DNA of 64,000 nucleotides from Bacteroidales bacterium (GCA_023229505.1 JALNZD010000009.1:1-64000), one strand, 5' to 3'. Numbered from the stretch's first letter, positions 1 through 9,344 are shown. Notes: generated by a model not told the origin, from the letters alone. Numbers and translations: made by a program.

Positions 1-46
1 TAATAACCAATGAGTTATAAAACAAAGGAGATTATTTGCAGTTCTC

Positions 47-123
47 AGAAAAAGAGGGGGTCAGTATCACCGGAATGGGGGGTCACCTTGCTCCGGAATG
101 GGGGGTCAGGATCGACCGGAATA
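47..123. mobile_element. Terminal direct repeats of a probable IS21-type insertion element
   Basis: Four units recur exactly every 23 bp, starting at 47, 70, 93 and 116. The two central units share the 16-mer CCGGAATGGGGGGTCA (70-85 and 93-108). The first unit keeps only its GGGGGTCA half and the last keeps only CCGGAAT. Multiple repeats at the ends are known for the IS21 family, where they serve as transposase sites. The rest of the element would lie left of the window, so neither transposase nor target duplication can be seen. The repeat ends exactly where the neighbouring acyltransferase gene loses homology to its paralogue. Assignment to IS21 is inference. Confidence 0.5.
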
Positions 124-783
124 TACAGCAAACATCTTAATGGCATAAGGCCGTATCTCTTTTGCTTTGTGGGCATTCAGCAACCGAAGGTTATATTTTT
201 CCAGAACGATCCGGGTCAACCTCTCCACCTTTTCAGGAATTTCGGCAGGGACCTTTACCTCAAACTGGACAAAGTCGGTTGCCTTTCGGAAACCCAGCTT
301 TTCCATATGATCTCTGTAATAAGGATAATTATAAATGGCCGAAAGACTTGAAATCTCATCAAAGCCTTCTATCAACATTCCCTCCGCGTCCATATCATTA
401 AAGCCAAGAGGACCATGAATACCGGTCATCCCTTTTGATTTGCCCCATTCTTTTACCGTTTCTATTAATGCATGTGAAACTTCCGGATCATCAATAAAAT
501 CGATCCAACCAAACCTGACCAGTCGTGTATTCCATCGTTGGATCTCAATGGGATTAATAATCCCGGCAATCCGCCCTACAGGTATTCCATCGCAGTAAGC
601 AATCCAGTATTCGGCTTCACAAAATTCAAAAGCAGGGTTCCTATCTTTGCGAAGCGTATTGATCTCATCAAACTTCAACGGCGGGACCCAAAATGCATTT
701 CCTTTAAATAATTTAAATGGAAAGTCGACGAATTTCTTCAGTTCTTTAAGTGAATTGACCTGTTTGATCTCAATCTTATTCAT
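106..783 (-). pseudogene. GNAT-like acyltransferase, 3' end lost at an insertion junction
   Basis: This encodes 225 residues that align closely with the first 220 or so residues of the next gene (start MNKIEIKQ versus MNEIEIRK; shared stretches FGWIDFIDD, HGPLGF and EGFDEISSLSAIYN). Homology stops after MFAVY (paralogue MFSIY). The last four residues, SGRS, and the stop codon come from the 23-bp repeats of the adjoining mobile element. The lost part carries the acetyl-CoA motif (QGKGL) of the paralogue, so the product is probably inactive. A -7 box lies at 806-813 and an AAAGGA-like ribosome site precedes the ATG, so it may still be expressed. Confidence 0.75.
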
Positions 784-805
784 ATTGCGATCCTTTTATT
801 TCAAC

Positions 806-813
806 CAAAGATA
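806..813 (-). promoter_or_regulatory. -7 promoter box for the truncated acyltransferase
   Basis: TATCTTTG on the minus strand fits the Bacteroidota consensus TAnnTTTG. It lies 23-30 nt ahead of the start codon at 783. No clear -33 TTTG was found. Confidence 0.45.
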
Positions 814-830
814 AGTTATCTTTTTACTCT

Positions 831-1955
831 TTACATATCCAGGATCCAGCAGCGCCGTCTGATATGCACCCTGCTGTCATAATTTTTCCAGATGCTAACG
901 GCTTTCAAATTATCTTCAAGCTGCGGAAGGGTTTGTGCCAGTTTTATTCCATTATCTATAAAAGTCAAGTAAATATCCTGAAATACAAGTGCCAATAGTC
1001 CTTTCCCTTGGTAATCGGGCCGTACACCCACCAGGTACATGTGCGCCATATCATTTTTCCGGAGAGCACGCAGCAGGTGAATAAATCCGAATGGCAGCAA
1101 TGATCCTTTGGTTTTCTGGAGCGCTCTGGAAAGACTGGGCATAGTTATCCCAAATCCAACAACATCATCCTGCGCATCGATTACTAATGATATAAAATCG
1201 GGGCGGATTAATCTTAAATATTTTTTTGAATAGTAATCTATCTGTCTTTTGGTCAGGGCTGTAAAGCCGTATAGGTCATGAAAAGCCTTGTTATAAATCG
1301 AAAACATCTTTTCCGTATAAGGCCGTAACTCTTTCACCTTCCGTGGTTTCAGCAAATGCATGCTATATTTCTGCAAAACAATGCGGGTAATTCTTTCCAC
1401 CTTTTCCGGAATTTCAGAAGGAGTCCTGATCTCGTACTGAACCAGGTCAGTGGCCTTCCGGAAACCGAGTTTTTGCATGTGGTCTGCATAATAAGGAAAA
1501 TTATAAATAGCTGAAAGACTGGAAATTTCTTCAAATCCTTCTATCAACATGCCTGCCGCATCCATGCTGGTAAACCCAAGTGGTCCGTGCAAAGTGGTCA
1601 TACCTTTGGCCTTGCTCCAATTTTTAACGGTTTCAATTAAAATGCGCGATACTTCCTGATCATCGATAAAATCAATCCAGCCAAACCTGGCCAGCCTGGC
1701 ATTCCAGCGTTCTACTTCATGATGGTTGATTATGCCGGCAATCCGGCCCACCGGTTTATTATCGCGAAAAGCAATCCAATATTCGGCTTCGCAATATTCA
1801 AAGACCGGGTTCTTATCTTCGCGAAGTGTTTTGATCTCATCAGATTTTATGGGCGGGACCCAAAACGAATTGTCCTTATATAATTGAAAGGGAAAATCAA
1901 CGAATTTTTTCAGGGCTCTGCGTGAACTGACTTTTCTGATCTCAATTTCATTCAT
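831..1955 (-). CDS. GNAT-like N-acyltransferase family protein (two GNAT-type halves)
   Basis: This 374-residue protein belongs to a family common in Bacteroidota whose substrate I do not know. The N-terminal half carries conserved blocks such as FWVPP, FGWIDFIDD and HGPLGF. The C-terminal half has a GNAT acetyl-CoA motif in GVRPDYQGKGLLAL (about residue 325), so acyl transfer from acyl-CoA is the likely chemistry. I chose the ATG at 1955 instead of the longer frame from 2006, because the truncated paralogue starts at the same point and because a TATATTTG promoter box sits at 2008-2015, inside the longer version. The truncated tandem copy lies 47 bp downstream. Confidence 0.8.
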   Translation of the reverse strand: MNEIEIRKVSSRRALKKFVDFPFQLYKDNSFWVPPIKSDEIKTLREDKNPVFEYCEAEYWIAFRDNKPVGRIAGIINHHEVERWNARLARFGWIDFIDDQEVSRILIETVKNWSKAKGMTTLHGPLGFTSMDAAGMLIEGFEEISSLSAIYNFPYYADHMQKLGFRKATDLVQYEIRTPSEIPEKVERITRIVLQKYSMHLLKPRKVKELRPYTEKMFSIYNKAFHDLYGFTALTKRQIDYYSKKYLRLIRPDFISLVIDAQDDVVGFGITMPSLSRALQKTKGSLLPFGFIHLLRALRKNDMAHMYLVGVRPDYQGKGLLALVFQDIYLTFIDNGIKLAQTLPQLEDNLKAVSIWKNYDSRVHIRRRCWILDM

Positions 1956-2007
1956 ATTGGACTCCCTCTTTAATACCCAAGTAAACCCGCATATTTTACC
2001 GATCATA

Positions 2008-2015
2008 CAAATATA
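2008..2015 (-). promoter_or_regulatory. -7 promoter box for the full-length acyltransferase
   Basis: TATATTTG on the minus strand matches TAnnTTTG. Transcription would begin near 2000, leaving a leader of about 45 nt to the ATG at 1955. This supports the shorter start. Confidence 0.5.
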
Positions 2016-2116
2016 ACTTATTTATGATCCTGCTAATTAAGTTTTAGCAGGTCCCATCTGTTGATTTGAGAAAACATTATCTCGAATCCGCCTACATTGT
2101 TTTTCTGAAATTATCT

Positions 2117-2124
2117 TACTTTTG
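2117..2124 (+). promoter_or_regulatory. -7 promoter box for the RND pump gene
   Basis: TACTTTTG fits TAnnTTTG, with a TTG at 2097-2099 in roughly the -33 position. The start codon follows at 2145. Confidence 0.5.
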
Positions 2125-2144
2125 CCGCCTTATTATTATATGTT

Positions 2145-5100
2145 ATGAGTGATCCACAGGAAAAAAAACAAAAGGTAGTACGCGAATTTTTCCTTACGAA
2201 TATTGCGCTGAATAACAAGATTTCGGTGTACCTCATGGTCGTTGTCCTCATGGTGGCCGGGATGATTTCTTACATCAATCTGCCCAAGGAGTTGTTCCCC
2301 GAAATCGTAATCCCGACAGTTTTTGTACAGACCATTTACCCGGGAAACCCGCCGGTGGACATGGAAAATCTTGTCACACGACCGCTGGAGAAAGAGCTGG
2401 AATCAATCAAAGGTGTAAAGGAGATCAACTCCACCTCCTCACAGGATGTCTCTACTATCCTTATTGAGTTCAATACCAATGTAAACATCAAGGCGGCAGT
2501 GCAGGATGTAAAGGATGGGGTTGACAAGGTAAAGGGCGATCTGCCTGATGACCTTCCCCAGGATCCTATGGTTATGGACCTCGACTTCACTGAATTTCCG
2601 ATCGTTTATATCAATCTTTCAGGTGATTACAGCCTGACGGAACTGAAAAAGTATGCCGAATTCCTTGAAGATGAGATCGAAGCCTTCCCTGAAATTTCCA
2701 GGGTTGATATAAAGGGACTGAATGAACGGGAAATACAGATCAACGTCGACCCGCTTAGTATGTCAGCAAGGGAGATTAGTTTTTATGATATCGAAAACGC
2801 AGTTGGCCTGGAAAACATTTCCATGGCTGGCGGCCAGGTGCGCCAGGGTGACACCCGCCGGTCGCTTAGGGTCATTGGCGAATTCAAAAACATGGAGGAT
2901 ATCCGGAACATCATTGTAAAGCATGAAGGCGGCGATATAGTTTATTTAAGGGACATTGCGGATGTTGTTGACGGGTTTGCTGACCCGAAAGACTTTGCCA
3001 GGTTGAACAAACAGCCGGTCGTATCCCTTCATGTGGTCAAGAAAGGAGGAGAAAACCTGATCGAAGCAACGGATAAGATATTCAAGTCGCTTGACCAGGC
3101 GAAGGAAAATGGTTCACTCCCTTCCGGCCTGCATATAACCATCACCAATGATCAGTCAGACATTATCCGCAGGCAACTGAGTGAGCTGGAAAACAGCATG
3201 ATCCTTGGAATTATCCTGGTCGTACTTGTATTATTTTTCTTCCTGGGGGGCCGGAATTCATTTTTTGTCGGGTTGGCCATTCCCTTGTCGATGTTCATTT
3301 CTTTCCTCATTTTCAGCCTGATGGGGTACAAACTGAACATGATCATGATCTTCGCGCTTATCCTGGCACTTGGAATGATCGTTGACGATGCCATCGTCAC
3401 AACAGAAAACACATTCCGGTATGTTGAAAGGGGTATCAGAAGAGGTGAGGCTTCGCGTTTTGCGGTGGGTGAAGTGGCTATCCCTGTTATCACATCGACC
3501 CTGACGACCCTTGTAGCATTCTTTCCTCTGATCTTCTGGCACAGTATTATCGGGGAGTTCATGAAATATCTTCCGGTTGTATTGATCATTACATTGGGTT
3601 CTTCCCTATTTGTCGCCCTGGTAATCACACCTGTTCTTACTTCTACTTTCATGAAATCCGGCAACCAGTTTCCGCCTGTCAAAAGAAAAAGGACACTGAT
3701 AACAGTTTTGGTGATGACTGTTCTTGCAGCTATCTTTTATGCTATCGGGCAGAATACCGTTGGAAGTATTTTGGTGCTCCTGGCCCTTATCGGCCTGGCC
3801 AATCTTCTCTTTCTTAACAGAATCGGACGCTGGTTTTATGATAACTTCCTTGAATGGCTCGATCAAAATTACAGCAGGCTCTTAAAATTTGTTCTCAGGG
3901 GCAGAAACCCCTATTTAATACTTGGGGGTGCCATCTTTCTCCTCTTGTTCACTATCTTCCTCATGGGAGTAAGAAAACCGAAAGTCGAATTCTTTCCTTC
4001 CATGAATCCCCAGTATATTAATGTTCTGGCCAGGTTACCGGTCGGGACTGATGTTAACGCCACCAATAAATTTATGGTAGGATTGGAAGATAAGGTTTTC
4101 CAGGTAATGGAACCATATAAACCCATTGTCAAATCGGTTCTTACAACGGTGGGAAATGGAGCCAGGGGAGAAGATGAAGGGTTTGATGTTTCAGAGACTC
4201 CTAACAAGGGCTTAGTTACTGTAACATTTATCGATTATGAACTTCGCGGTGGCATCGACACCTGGGATGCGATGAAAGACCTGAGCGATGCGCTCATAGG
4301 AAAATATCCGGGAGTAGAGCTGTCCGTTGAAAAACAGGGGGAAGGTCCACCCACCGGCAAAGCTATCAACCTTGAAATTACGGGGCAAGACTTCGACAAA
4401 CTGATCTACCTGTCCGATACCATAGAAAGCTACATAAAAAAAGCCGGTATTAGTGGGATTGAAGGGCTTAAAATGGACCTGAACGTAGGAAAACCGGAAG
4501 CCATTCTGAATATCGACCGTGAAAGGGCGAGGCGCTATGGCCTGTCAACTGCCCAGATAGCGATGACTATCAGAACCGCACTATTTGGTAAAGATATTTC
4601 TGATTTCAAAGATGGAGAGGATGAATATCCTATTCAACTCCGTCTGAAGGAACAATACCGCAATGATCTGTCTTCCCTTTTAAGCCAGGTTATCACTTTC
4701 AGGGACCCTACGAACGGGAGGATAGTCCAGGTTCCGATATCGGCAGTGGCTGACTTCACCTATAGCACCACTTATGAAGCCGTCAAAAGAAATGAGATGA
4801 AACGCATGGTGACCCTCTATTCCAATGTCATCAAAGGTTATAATGCGAATGAAATCAATGCTGAGCTGAAAACAATCATGGCAAATTTCGAAATGCCATC
4901 CGGTTATGAATATAAATTTACCGGTGAACAGGAGGAGCAGGCCGAATCAATTGCGTTCCTTATAAGAGCGCTTCTCATCGCACTGTCATTGATCATGCTG
5001 ATCCTGGTATCCCAGTTTAATTCATTGGTCAAGCCGCTTATAATCATGACCAGTATTATCCTGAGCACGATTGGGGTATTTGGAGGCATAGCCACTTTTA

Positions 5101-5573
5101 AAATGGATTTCGTGATCATTATGACCGGGATTGGCCTGATTTCCCTCGCAGGAATCGTGGTGAAAAATGCCATCGTTCTGATCGATTACATCGATCTTGT
5201 CAAACTTAGAAAACGCAGGGAGATGGGACTCGATGACAGGGCAAGTCTTCCCCGTGATATTGAAATTCAATGCCTTGTGCAGGCAAGTAAAACCAGGTTG
5301 CGGCCGGTTCTTCTGACTGCGGCGACCACGCTACTGGGTTTGATCCCACTGGCATCCGGCATGAATATCGATTTTATATCACTGTTTGAGCATTTTGATC
5401 CCAAGATATACTTCGGAGGTGACAATGTTGCGTTCTGGGGGCCGATTTCCTGGACCATCATCTTCGGTCTGACCTTTTCCACTTTCCTCACGCTGCTTGT
5501 AGTTCCGGCAGTTTATAATATTTTGTGGCGGGTGAAAGTCAGAATTCCTTTTATGCGAAATAAAGTATTCTGA
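2145..5573 (+). CDS. RND-family efflux transporter, inner-membrane permease
   Basis: This 1142-residue protein is a proton-driven RND pump of the AcrB/HAE1 kind. It has the N-terminal helix followed by the IVIPTVFVQTIYPG porter segment, two large periplasmic loops, and the GMIVDDAIV proton-relay motif with D414 and D415. It is about 100 residues longer than AcrB. Part of the excess, around residues 515-565, holds two further hydrophobic segments between the sixth and seventh canonical helices, so 14 helices are possible. The usual membrane-fusion and TolC-type partners are not in the window; the gene upstream is divergent and the next gene starts 270 bp later. The substrate is unknown. Confidence 0.9.
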   Translation: MSDPQEKKQKVVREFFLTNIALNNKISVYLMVVVLMVAGMISYINLPKELFPEIVIPTVFVQTIYPGNPPVDMENLVTRPLEKELESIKGVKEINSTSSQDVSTILIEFNTNVNIKAAVQDVKDGVDKVKGDLPDDLPQDPMVMDLDFTEFPIVYINLSGDYSLTELKKYAEFLEDEIEAFPEISRVDIKGLNEREIQINVDPLSMSAREISFYDIENAVGLENISMAGGQVRQGDTRRSLRVIGEFKNMEDIRNIIVKHEGGDIVYLRDIADVVDGFADPKDFARLNKQPVVSLHVVKKGGENLIEATDKIFKSLDQAKENGSLPSGLHITITNDQSDIIRRQLSELENSMILGIILVVLVLFFFLGGRNSFFVGLAIPLSMFISFLIFSLMGYKLNMIMIFALILALGMIVDDAIVTTENTFRYVERGIRRGEASRFAVGEVAIPVITSTLTTLVAFFPLIFWHSIIGEFMKYLPVVLIITLGSSLFVALVITPVLTSTFMKSGNQFPPVKRKRTLITVLVMTVLAAIFYAIGQNTVGSILVLLALIGLANLLFLNRIGRWFYDNFLEWLDQNYSRLLKFVLRGRNPYLILGGAIFLLLFTIFLMGVRKPKVEFFPSMNPQYINVLARLPVGTDVNATNKFMVGLEDKVFQVMEPYKPIVKSVLTTVGNGARGEDEGFDVSETPNKGLVTVTFIDYELRGGIDTWDAMKDLSDALIGKYPGVELSVEKQGEGPPTGKAINLEITGQDFDKLIYLSDTIESYIKKAGISGIEGLKMDLNVGKPEAILNIDRERARRYGLSTAQIAMTIRTALFGKDISDFKDGEDEYPIQLRLKEQYRNDLSSLLSQVITFRDPTNGRIVQVPISAVADFTYSTTYEAVKRNEMKRMVTLYSNVIKGYNANEINAELKTIMANFEMPSGYEYKFTGEQEEQAESIAFLIRALLIALSLIMLILVSQFNSLVKPLIIMTSIILSTIGVFGGIATFKMDFVIIMTGIGLISLAGIVVKNAIVLIDYIDLVKLRKRREMGLDDRASLPRDIEIQCLVQASKTRLRPVLLTAATTLLGLIPLASGMNIDFISLFEHFDPKIYFGGDNVAFWGPISWTIIFGLTFSTFLTLLVVPAVYNILWRVKVRIPFMRNKVF

Positions 5574-5609
5574 CTGATCTTCTCCGGGTAGCTTACAAAT
5601 ATTTACCGC

Positions 5610-5693
5610 CGCATGCAACCCTTTCCTGTGAAATCTTGTCTTAAACTTACATTGACAGGATAAATTATGCCTGTTATTATTGCGTTGCATGCG
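5610..5693. repeat. 10-bp inverted repeat enclosing the first ECF-type promoter
   Basis: CGCATGCAAC at 5610-5619 is perfectly inverted at 5684-5693 (GTTGCATGCG), 64 nt apart. Inside is a smaller hairpin, ACAGG/CCTGT, at about 5656-5672. The left arm contains the GCAAC -35 element of the promoter. It could be a regulatory hairpin, a terminator for the pump gene or an operator pair. Confidence 0.5.
5615..5643 (+). promoter_or_regulatory. Candidate ECF-sigma promoter, module 1
   Basis: GCAAC (5615-5619), an 18-bp spacer, then GTCTTA (5638-5643). The AAC-type -35 and GTC-type -10 are typical of ECF promoters. The same arrangement precedes the other two ECF sigma genes and the GIN-domain gene in this window. 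It implies autoregulation of module 1, with a leader of about 200 nt. Confidence 0.6.
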
Positions 5694-5765
5694 TTCTTTG
5701 AAATATTGCATTTCCGGAGAAGAAGAAAATATAACTATTTATTCTTCCTTTGTGAATTAATTTAC

Positions 5766-5773
5766 TATGTTTG
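5766..5773 (+). promoter_or_regulatory. Housekeeping -7 box for the first ECF sigma gene
   Basis: TATGTTTG fits TAnnTTTG and lies about 75 nt before the start codon. Together with the ECF-type promoter upstream it would give basal plus autoregulated expression. Confidence 0.4.
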
Positions 5774-5846
5774 TAATAGATAAGAAAGGTTAATTCGTTA
5801 ATAAAACCCTTTTACCTGTTACGGCTAAAGGGGGGGTTTAAGTTTG

Positions 5847-6380
5847 ATGTACTCTGATAAAGAATTGATCGAACGTTGCCTGGAGAATGATTCAAGGGCT
5901 CAGGAATTACTCTACAAGCGGTTTTCACGCCGTATGTACGGTGTTTGTCTGCGCTTTGCAAGGAATACATTGGAAGCTGACGACATCCTTCAGGAAGGTT
6001 ATATCAAAGTTTTTTCATTCCTCAAGGAATTCCGTCACGATGGCTCTCTCGAAGGCTGGATCAGACGTATAATCGTCAACACAGCCATAAACTATTACAA
6101 CAGCAAACAGAACGAATGGAGCGAGACGAGCATTGATAAGGCGGAGTCTTACCAATCTGTATCGGAAGATATTCTTGAAAAGATATCCACTGCTGATCTC
6201 CTGAACCTGATTCATGAATTACCTGAAGGTTACCGCCTGGTATTTAACCTTTATATCATTGAGGGCTATAACCACAAGGAAATTGCGGAAATGCTGAATA
6301 TTTCAGAAAATACTTCCAAGTCACAGCTTTCAAGGGCCCGGATGGCTCTTCAACAAAGACTTACACAACGCAAACAATAA
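5847..6380 (+). CDS. ECF RNA polymerase sigma factor, module 1
   Basis: This 177-residue sigma-70 family factor has region 2 at about residues 20-85 (core-binding and -10 recognition, including ADDILQEGYIKVF) and region 4 at about 115-170 with a helix-turn-helix (YNHKEIAEMLNISENTSKSQ). I chose the ATG at 5847; a TTG lies directly before it, and AAAGGGGGGG at 5828-5837 is a purine-rich ribosome site. The stop overlaps the next start by one base (TAATG), so the two genes are probably translationally coupled. It resembles the sigma factor of module 2. It probably directs transcription from the GCAAC/GTCTTA promoter upstream and is held by the next protein. Confidence 0.92.
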   Translation: MYSDKELIERCLENDSRAQELLYKRFSRRMYGVCLRFARNTLEADDILQEGYIKVFSFLKEFRHDGSLEGWIRRIIVNTAINYYNSKQNEWSETSIDKAESYQSVSEDILEKISTADLLNLIHELPEGYRLVFNLYIIEGYNHKEIAEMLNISENTSKSQLSRARMALQQRLTQRKQ

Positions 6381-7720
6381 TGACGATGGCAGAAAATTTC
6401 AACCATATCGACCAGATCATCCGGCAGAAGTTCGAAAACTTCGAGCCGGATCCGCCTATTCAGGTGTGGGAAAACATCAGGTCCGGCATTAAAAAGAACC
6501 CTCCCCCGCCATCTTCTTCCGGATTCGTTATGCCGATCATTGTTACCGTCTCCCTGCTGATCTTTGTCGGCGGATTACTGTATCATTTTTATATTGACGA
6601 TTCCAGATCCACTCTCCTGAAGACTGAGGCTTCTGCGCTGTCAGTCCAGAAAGCAGGGGTAATTTCAACCGGATCTACCACGACTTCTGATGTTACTTTA
6701 CAGGAAGAGTTTTACCAAACCCCGTCAGAAGTACCTGCTTCCAGTTTTTCATCCGAAAGTCTTAACCAGGCAATCCAGCATGATCAACAGCCTGTGATCC
6801 CGGTCAGGGAAGCTTTTGGACAAACCTATCCAGGTGACAGGAAACAGAAAAAGGCAAAAAATAATCCGTCAATCGCTTCGAATAGCCCATCGAGAAGTGG
6901 CCAATGGAAAGCCGGCCTTGTCCAGGCACTTACTGCCGGTGAACTCAGCTATGCCGATGCCCTGAAGTATGACCTGAGCCTTCGTGATATCAGGAAACTG
7001 TCAGGATTCCAGGATTATGCAAGGCATAGCCGTTCAGATTGGTCTATCGGGATTTATTTCAATCCGGAAGTGACCAGGTGTCAGGATGCAAGCATAGAGA
7101 ATACGGTCAGCTACAACGCAGGTATCCTGCCTCAGGTTAGTTTTAACCGCTTTTTTATCCAGAGCGGCATCAATATGAGGTTTACCCATGACAAGGGTAA
7201 TTATGCCGTCGATTATAACCGCTATTTAGGTACTTACGAAGATGTCTATGAGGTTACATTCGATTCCACTGAAAATGGTGTTATCCCGACCTATTTTACC
7301 CATACCGTTGAGGTATACGATACGGTAAACCATTATACCATATCTCAAACAAAAGCTAATTATACTTATCTGGAAATCCCGTTATTGTTCGGTTACCGGT
7401 ATAATTTCGGCAGGTTCTCGATATTTGCCAAAGCCGGGCCGGCCGCATCATTCCTGGTCATCAGGAATGTACCTGGTGCCGGGTATCCTGAAGATAAAGC
7501 CAGGATCATCAACGTTGATTACCAGATACCCGCAAGGTCTGCAGTTAACTGGCAACTAATGATGGGAGCGGGATTTGACTATCAGCTGGCTGATAAATTC
7601 AGTTTCAGCCTGGAACCTACTTTCCGTTTTGCACTAAAACCGGAATACAACCTGCCGGATGGCGCCAGGGGGAATACAACTTCATTCGGTATCAGAGCAG
7701 GTTTGAATTACAACTTCTAA
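6380..7720 (+). CDS. Putative trans-envelope anti-sigma protein: N-terminal signature, one TM helix, C-terminal outer-membrane beta-barrel (module 1)
   Basis: This 446-residue protein has no N-terminal signal peptide. Residues 1-45 are hydrophilic and carry EPDPPIQVWENI, a signature shared with the proteins after the two other ECF sigma genes. One hydrophobic helix spans about 49-71. A Ser/Thr/Gln-rich linker runs to about 215. From 221 on there are alternating amphipathic strands that look like an 8-strand-type outer-membrane barrel, and the chain ends in LNYNF, with the terminal aromatic residue used as a sorting signal by the barrel-assembly machinery. The order sigma, membrane protein is that of sigma/anti-sigma pairs. 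I infer an anti-sigma domain in the cytoplasm linked through the periplasm to a surface barrel. A simple porin with an odd leader remains possible. Confidence 0.7.
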   Translation: MTMAENFNHIDQIIRQKFENFEPDPPIQVWENIRSGIKKNPPPPSSSGFVMPIIVTVSLLIFVGGLLYHFYIDDSRSTLLKTEASALSVQKAGVISTGSTTTSDVTLQEEFYQTPSEVPASSFSSESLNQAIQHDQQPVIPVREAFGQTYPGDRKQKKAKNNPSIASNSPSRSGQWKAGLVQALTAGELSYADALKYDLSLRDIRKLSGFQDYARHSRSDWSIGIYFNPEVTRCQDASIENTVSYNAGILPQVSFNRFFIQSGINMRFTHDKGNYAVDYNRYLGTYEDVYEVTFDSTENGVIPTYFTHTVEVYDTVNHYTISQTKANYTYLEIPLLFGYRYNFGRFSIFAKAGPAASFLVIRNVPGAGYPEDKARIINVDYQIPARSAVNWQLMMGAGFDYQLADKFSFSLEPTFRFALKPEYNLPDGARGNTTSFGIRAGLNYNF

Positions 7721-7730
7721 GCTTTCGATC

Positions 7731-9344
7731 ATGAAAAAACTTTTACTCCCATTCAAAAGCAAGCAATTTCGCCGGTGGGGCCTGGCCTGTGCCACCCTGC
7801 TCGCATTGCTGGGCTTCATGATCATGCCGGCTTCAGCCCAGATAAACTTCCATCAGAAATATATCTTCCTCAGCGGCCAGCTTACCAACACCAATACCGG
7901 TGCCCCGATCGCAGACCACCAGATTTATATCAGCTCAGATTCCCTGATCAATAACGGATTCAGCTATTATGCAACAGCCAAAACCGATGTGAATGGTTTT
8001 TACCGGGATACTATCGCCACTACTTCTACAGATGGGATCATTAAAGTTTACCTGTACGACTTTGACAATATCATGATCCAGCTTGACCGTTATTACCGGT
8101 TCGTCTGGGAAAATAAGTATTTAATGTTCGCCGATTTCGCCATTTTCGACCCCAATGCGAATGAGGAACTGCAGGCTAATTTTACACCACAGGGTGATCC
8201 GCTGGAGGAAAATCCATTAAAAATCATCTTTAAGGATGAATCATTTGGAGTCAGCATCAAGTCATGGCTTTGGGACTTTGGGGATGGCAAAACCTCTACC
8301 GTGCAGGATCCTGAACATATTTATGATGAACCAGGGGTATATATGGTTACCCTGACTATCAGCGCACTTCCTGAATGCCTGGATTGTCTCACAAGCTCCA
8401 TTACCAAACAGGTACAAGTCGGCCTCAGGGAGTTTCATCATATCGGCGGCCATGTATTTGCCCAATATTTTCCTATAGATTTAGGCCTGGCTTACTTGTA
8501 CACCTATGATGCGGATAACAACCTGATCCCTCTTGATACTACGCAGATCGACACCCTGGGTTATTATTACTTCTATGAGCTACCCGAAGGAAAATACACC
8601 ACAAAGGCCAGGTTGCAGTACGGTTCGGTGCTTTACGGGCAATTCATGCCCACTTACTTTGGCAATGTCTTTGACTGGCAAGATGCACAGGAAATTGTCC
8701 TTTCAGATGACGATAACTGGGAATGCGATATCAGCCTCATTCCTTCTGATGGCATCACTTCAGGCGAAGGACAGATTACCGGGCAGATCACTTATGATAC
8801 ATCCCTGATTGTCAGGACACCCATCCCGGCGGGAGATATTGAAATTCTTCTCCTGAACGGACAGGGAACCAGCCTGACCTGCGGGTTATCCGACATAGAG
8901 GGAAATTTCAGTTTTAACAATATTACCTATGGGACTTATCAGCTTTTCCCGGATGTGGCAGGGATATCCACTACGCCGATGTATGTGACTATTTCTGAAG
9001 ATAAACCCTGGGTTGACGATGTAAGCCTGGTTATCTACCCCCAACAAATTACTTTTTCAATTCCTGAAAATATTTCGACCTTTATAGACAAAGCGTTTCT
9101 CATTTACCCCAATCCGGTTTCCGACCAGGCCAGGATTTCCCTCCAGGTTTTAAAGGCATCCGACATGACTGTTATGATCACTGACCTCCTGGGCAGGGTC
9201 ATCTGCCGGCAGGATAACCAGTTACCGGAAGGATCACAGGAGATCATCCTCCCTGTGAGGGATTTGCCGGCAGGGTTCTACGAGGTGCTTATAATCCCTG
9301 AAGACAAGGTGATGATCTCAGGTAAGTTCCTGAAATCAAATTAA
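7731..9344 (+). CDS. T9SS cargo protein with one PKD domain (module 1)
   Basis: This 537-residue protein has a long signal peptide ending near PASAQ (residue 37). A carboxypeptidase-regulatory-like beta domain follows at about 40-130, then a PKD domain around residues 140-222 with core WDFGDG. Next is a region that recurs in the cargo proteins at 11376 and 15993, with the hallmark GSVLYGQFMPTYFGN and a downstream YGTY block. The T9SS type A sorting domain starts at IYPNP and ends SGKFLKSN. It lies 10 bp after the barrel gene, so it belongs to the same operon. The expected location is the cell surface or the medium. No catalytic motif was seen; binding or adhesion is the best guess. Confidence 0.85.
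   Translation: MKKLLLPFKSKQFRRWGLACATLLALLGFMIMPASAQINFHQKYIFLSGQLTNTNTGAPIADHQIYISSDSLINNGFSYYATAKTDVNGFYRDTIATTSTDGIIKVYLYDFDNIMIQLDRYYRFVWENKYLMFADFAIFDPNANEELQANFTPQGDPLEENPLKIIFKDESFGVSIKSWLWDFGDGKTSTVQDPEHIYDEPGVYMVTLTISALPECLDCLTSSITKQVQVGLREFHHIGGHVFAQYFPIDLGLAYLYTYDADNNLIPLDTTQIDTLGYYYFYELPEGKYTTKARLQYGSVLYGQFMPTYFGNVFDWQDAQEIVLSDDDNWECDISLIPSDGITSGEGQITGQITYDTSLIVRTPIPAGDIEILLLNGQGTSLTCGLSDIEGNFSFNNITYGTYQLFPDVAGISTTPMYVTISEDKPWVDDVSLVIYPQQITFSIPENISTFIDKAFLIYPNPVSDQARISLQVLKASDMTVMITDLLGRVICRQDNQLPEGSQEIILPVRDLPAGFYEVLIIPEDKVMISGKFLKSN

Noticed and set aside
47..123. 23-bp repeats as a CRISPR fragment
   Set aside because: There is no spacer variability of the right size, only about three and a half units, and they adjoin a gene disruption. 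Insertion-element end repeats fit better.
3152..3682. Long minus-strand reading frame inside the RND gene
   Set aside because: It lies fully within a well-conserved gene in the opposite strand, has no family features and is a shadow of the codon usage.
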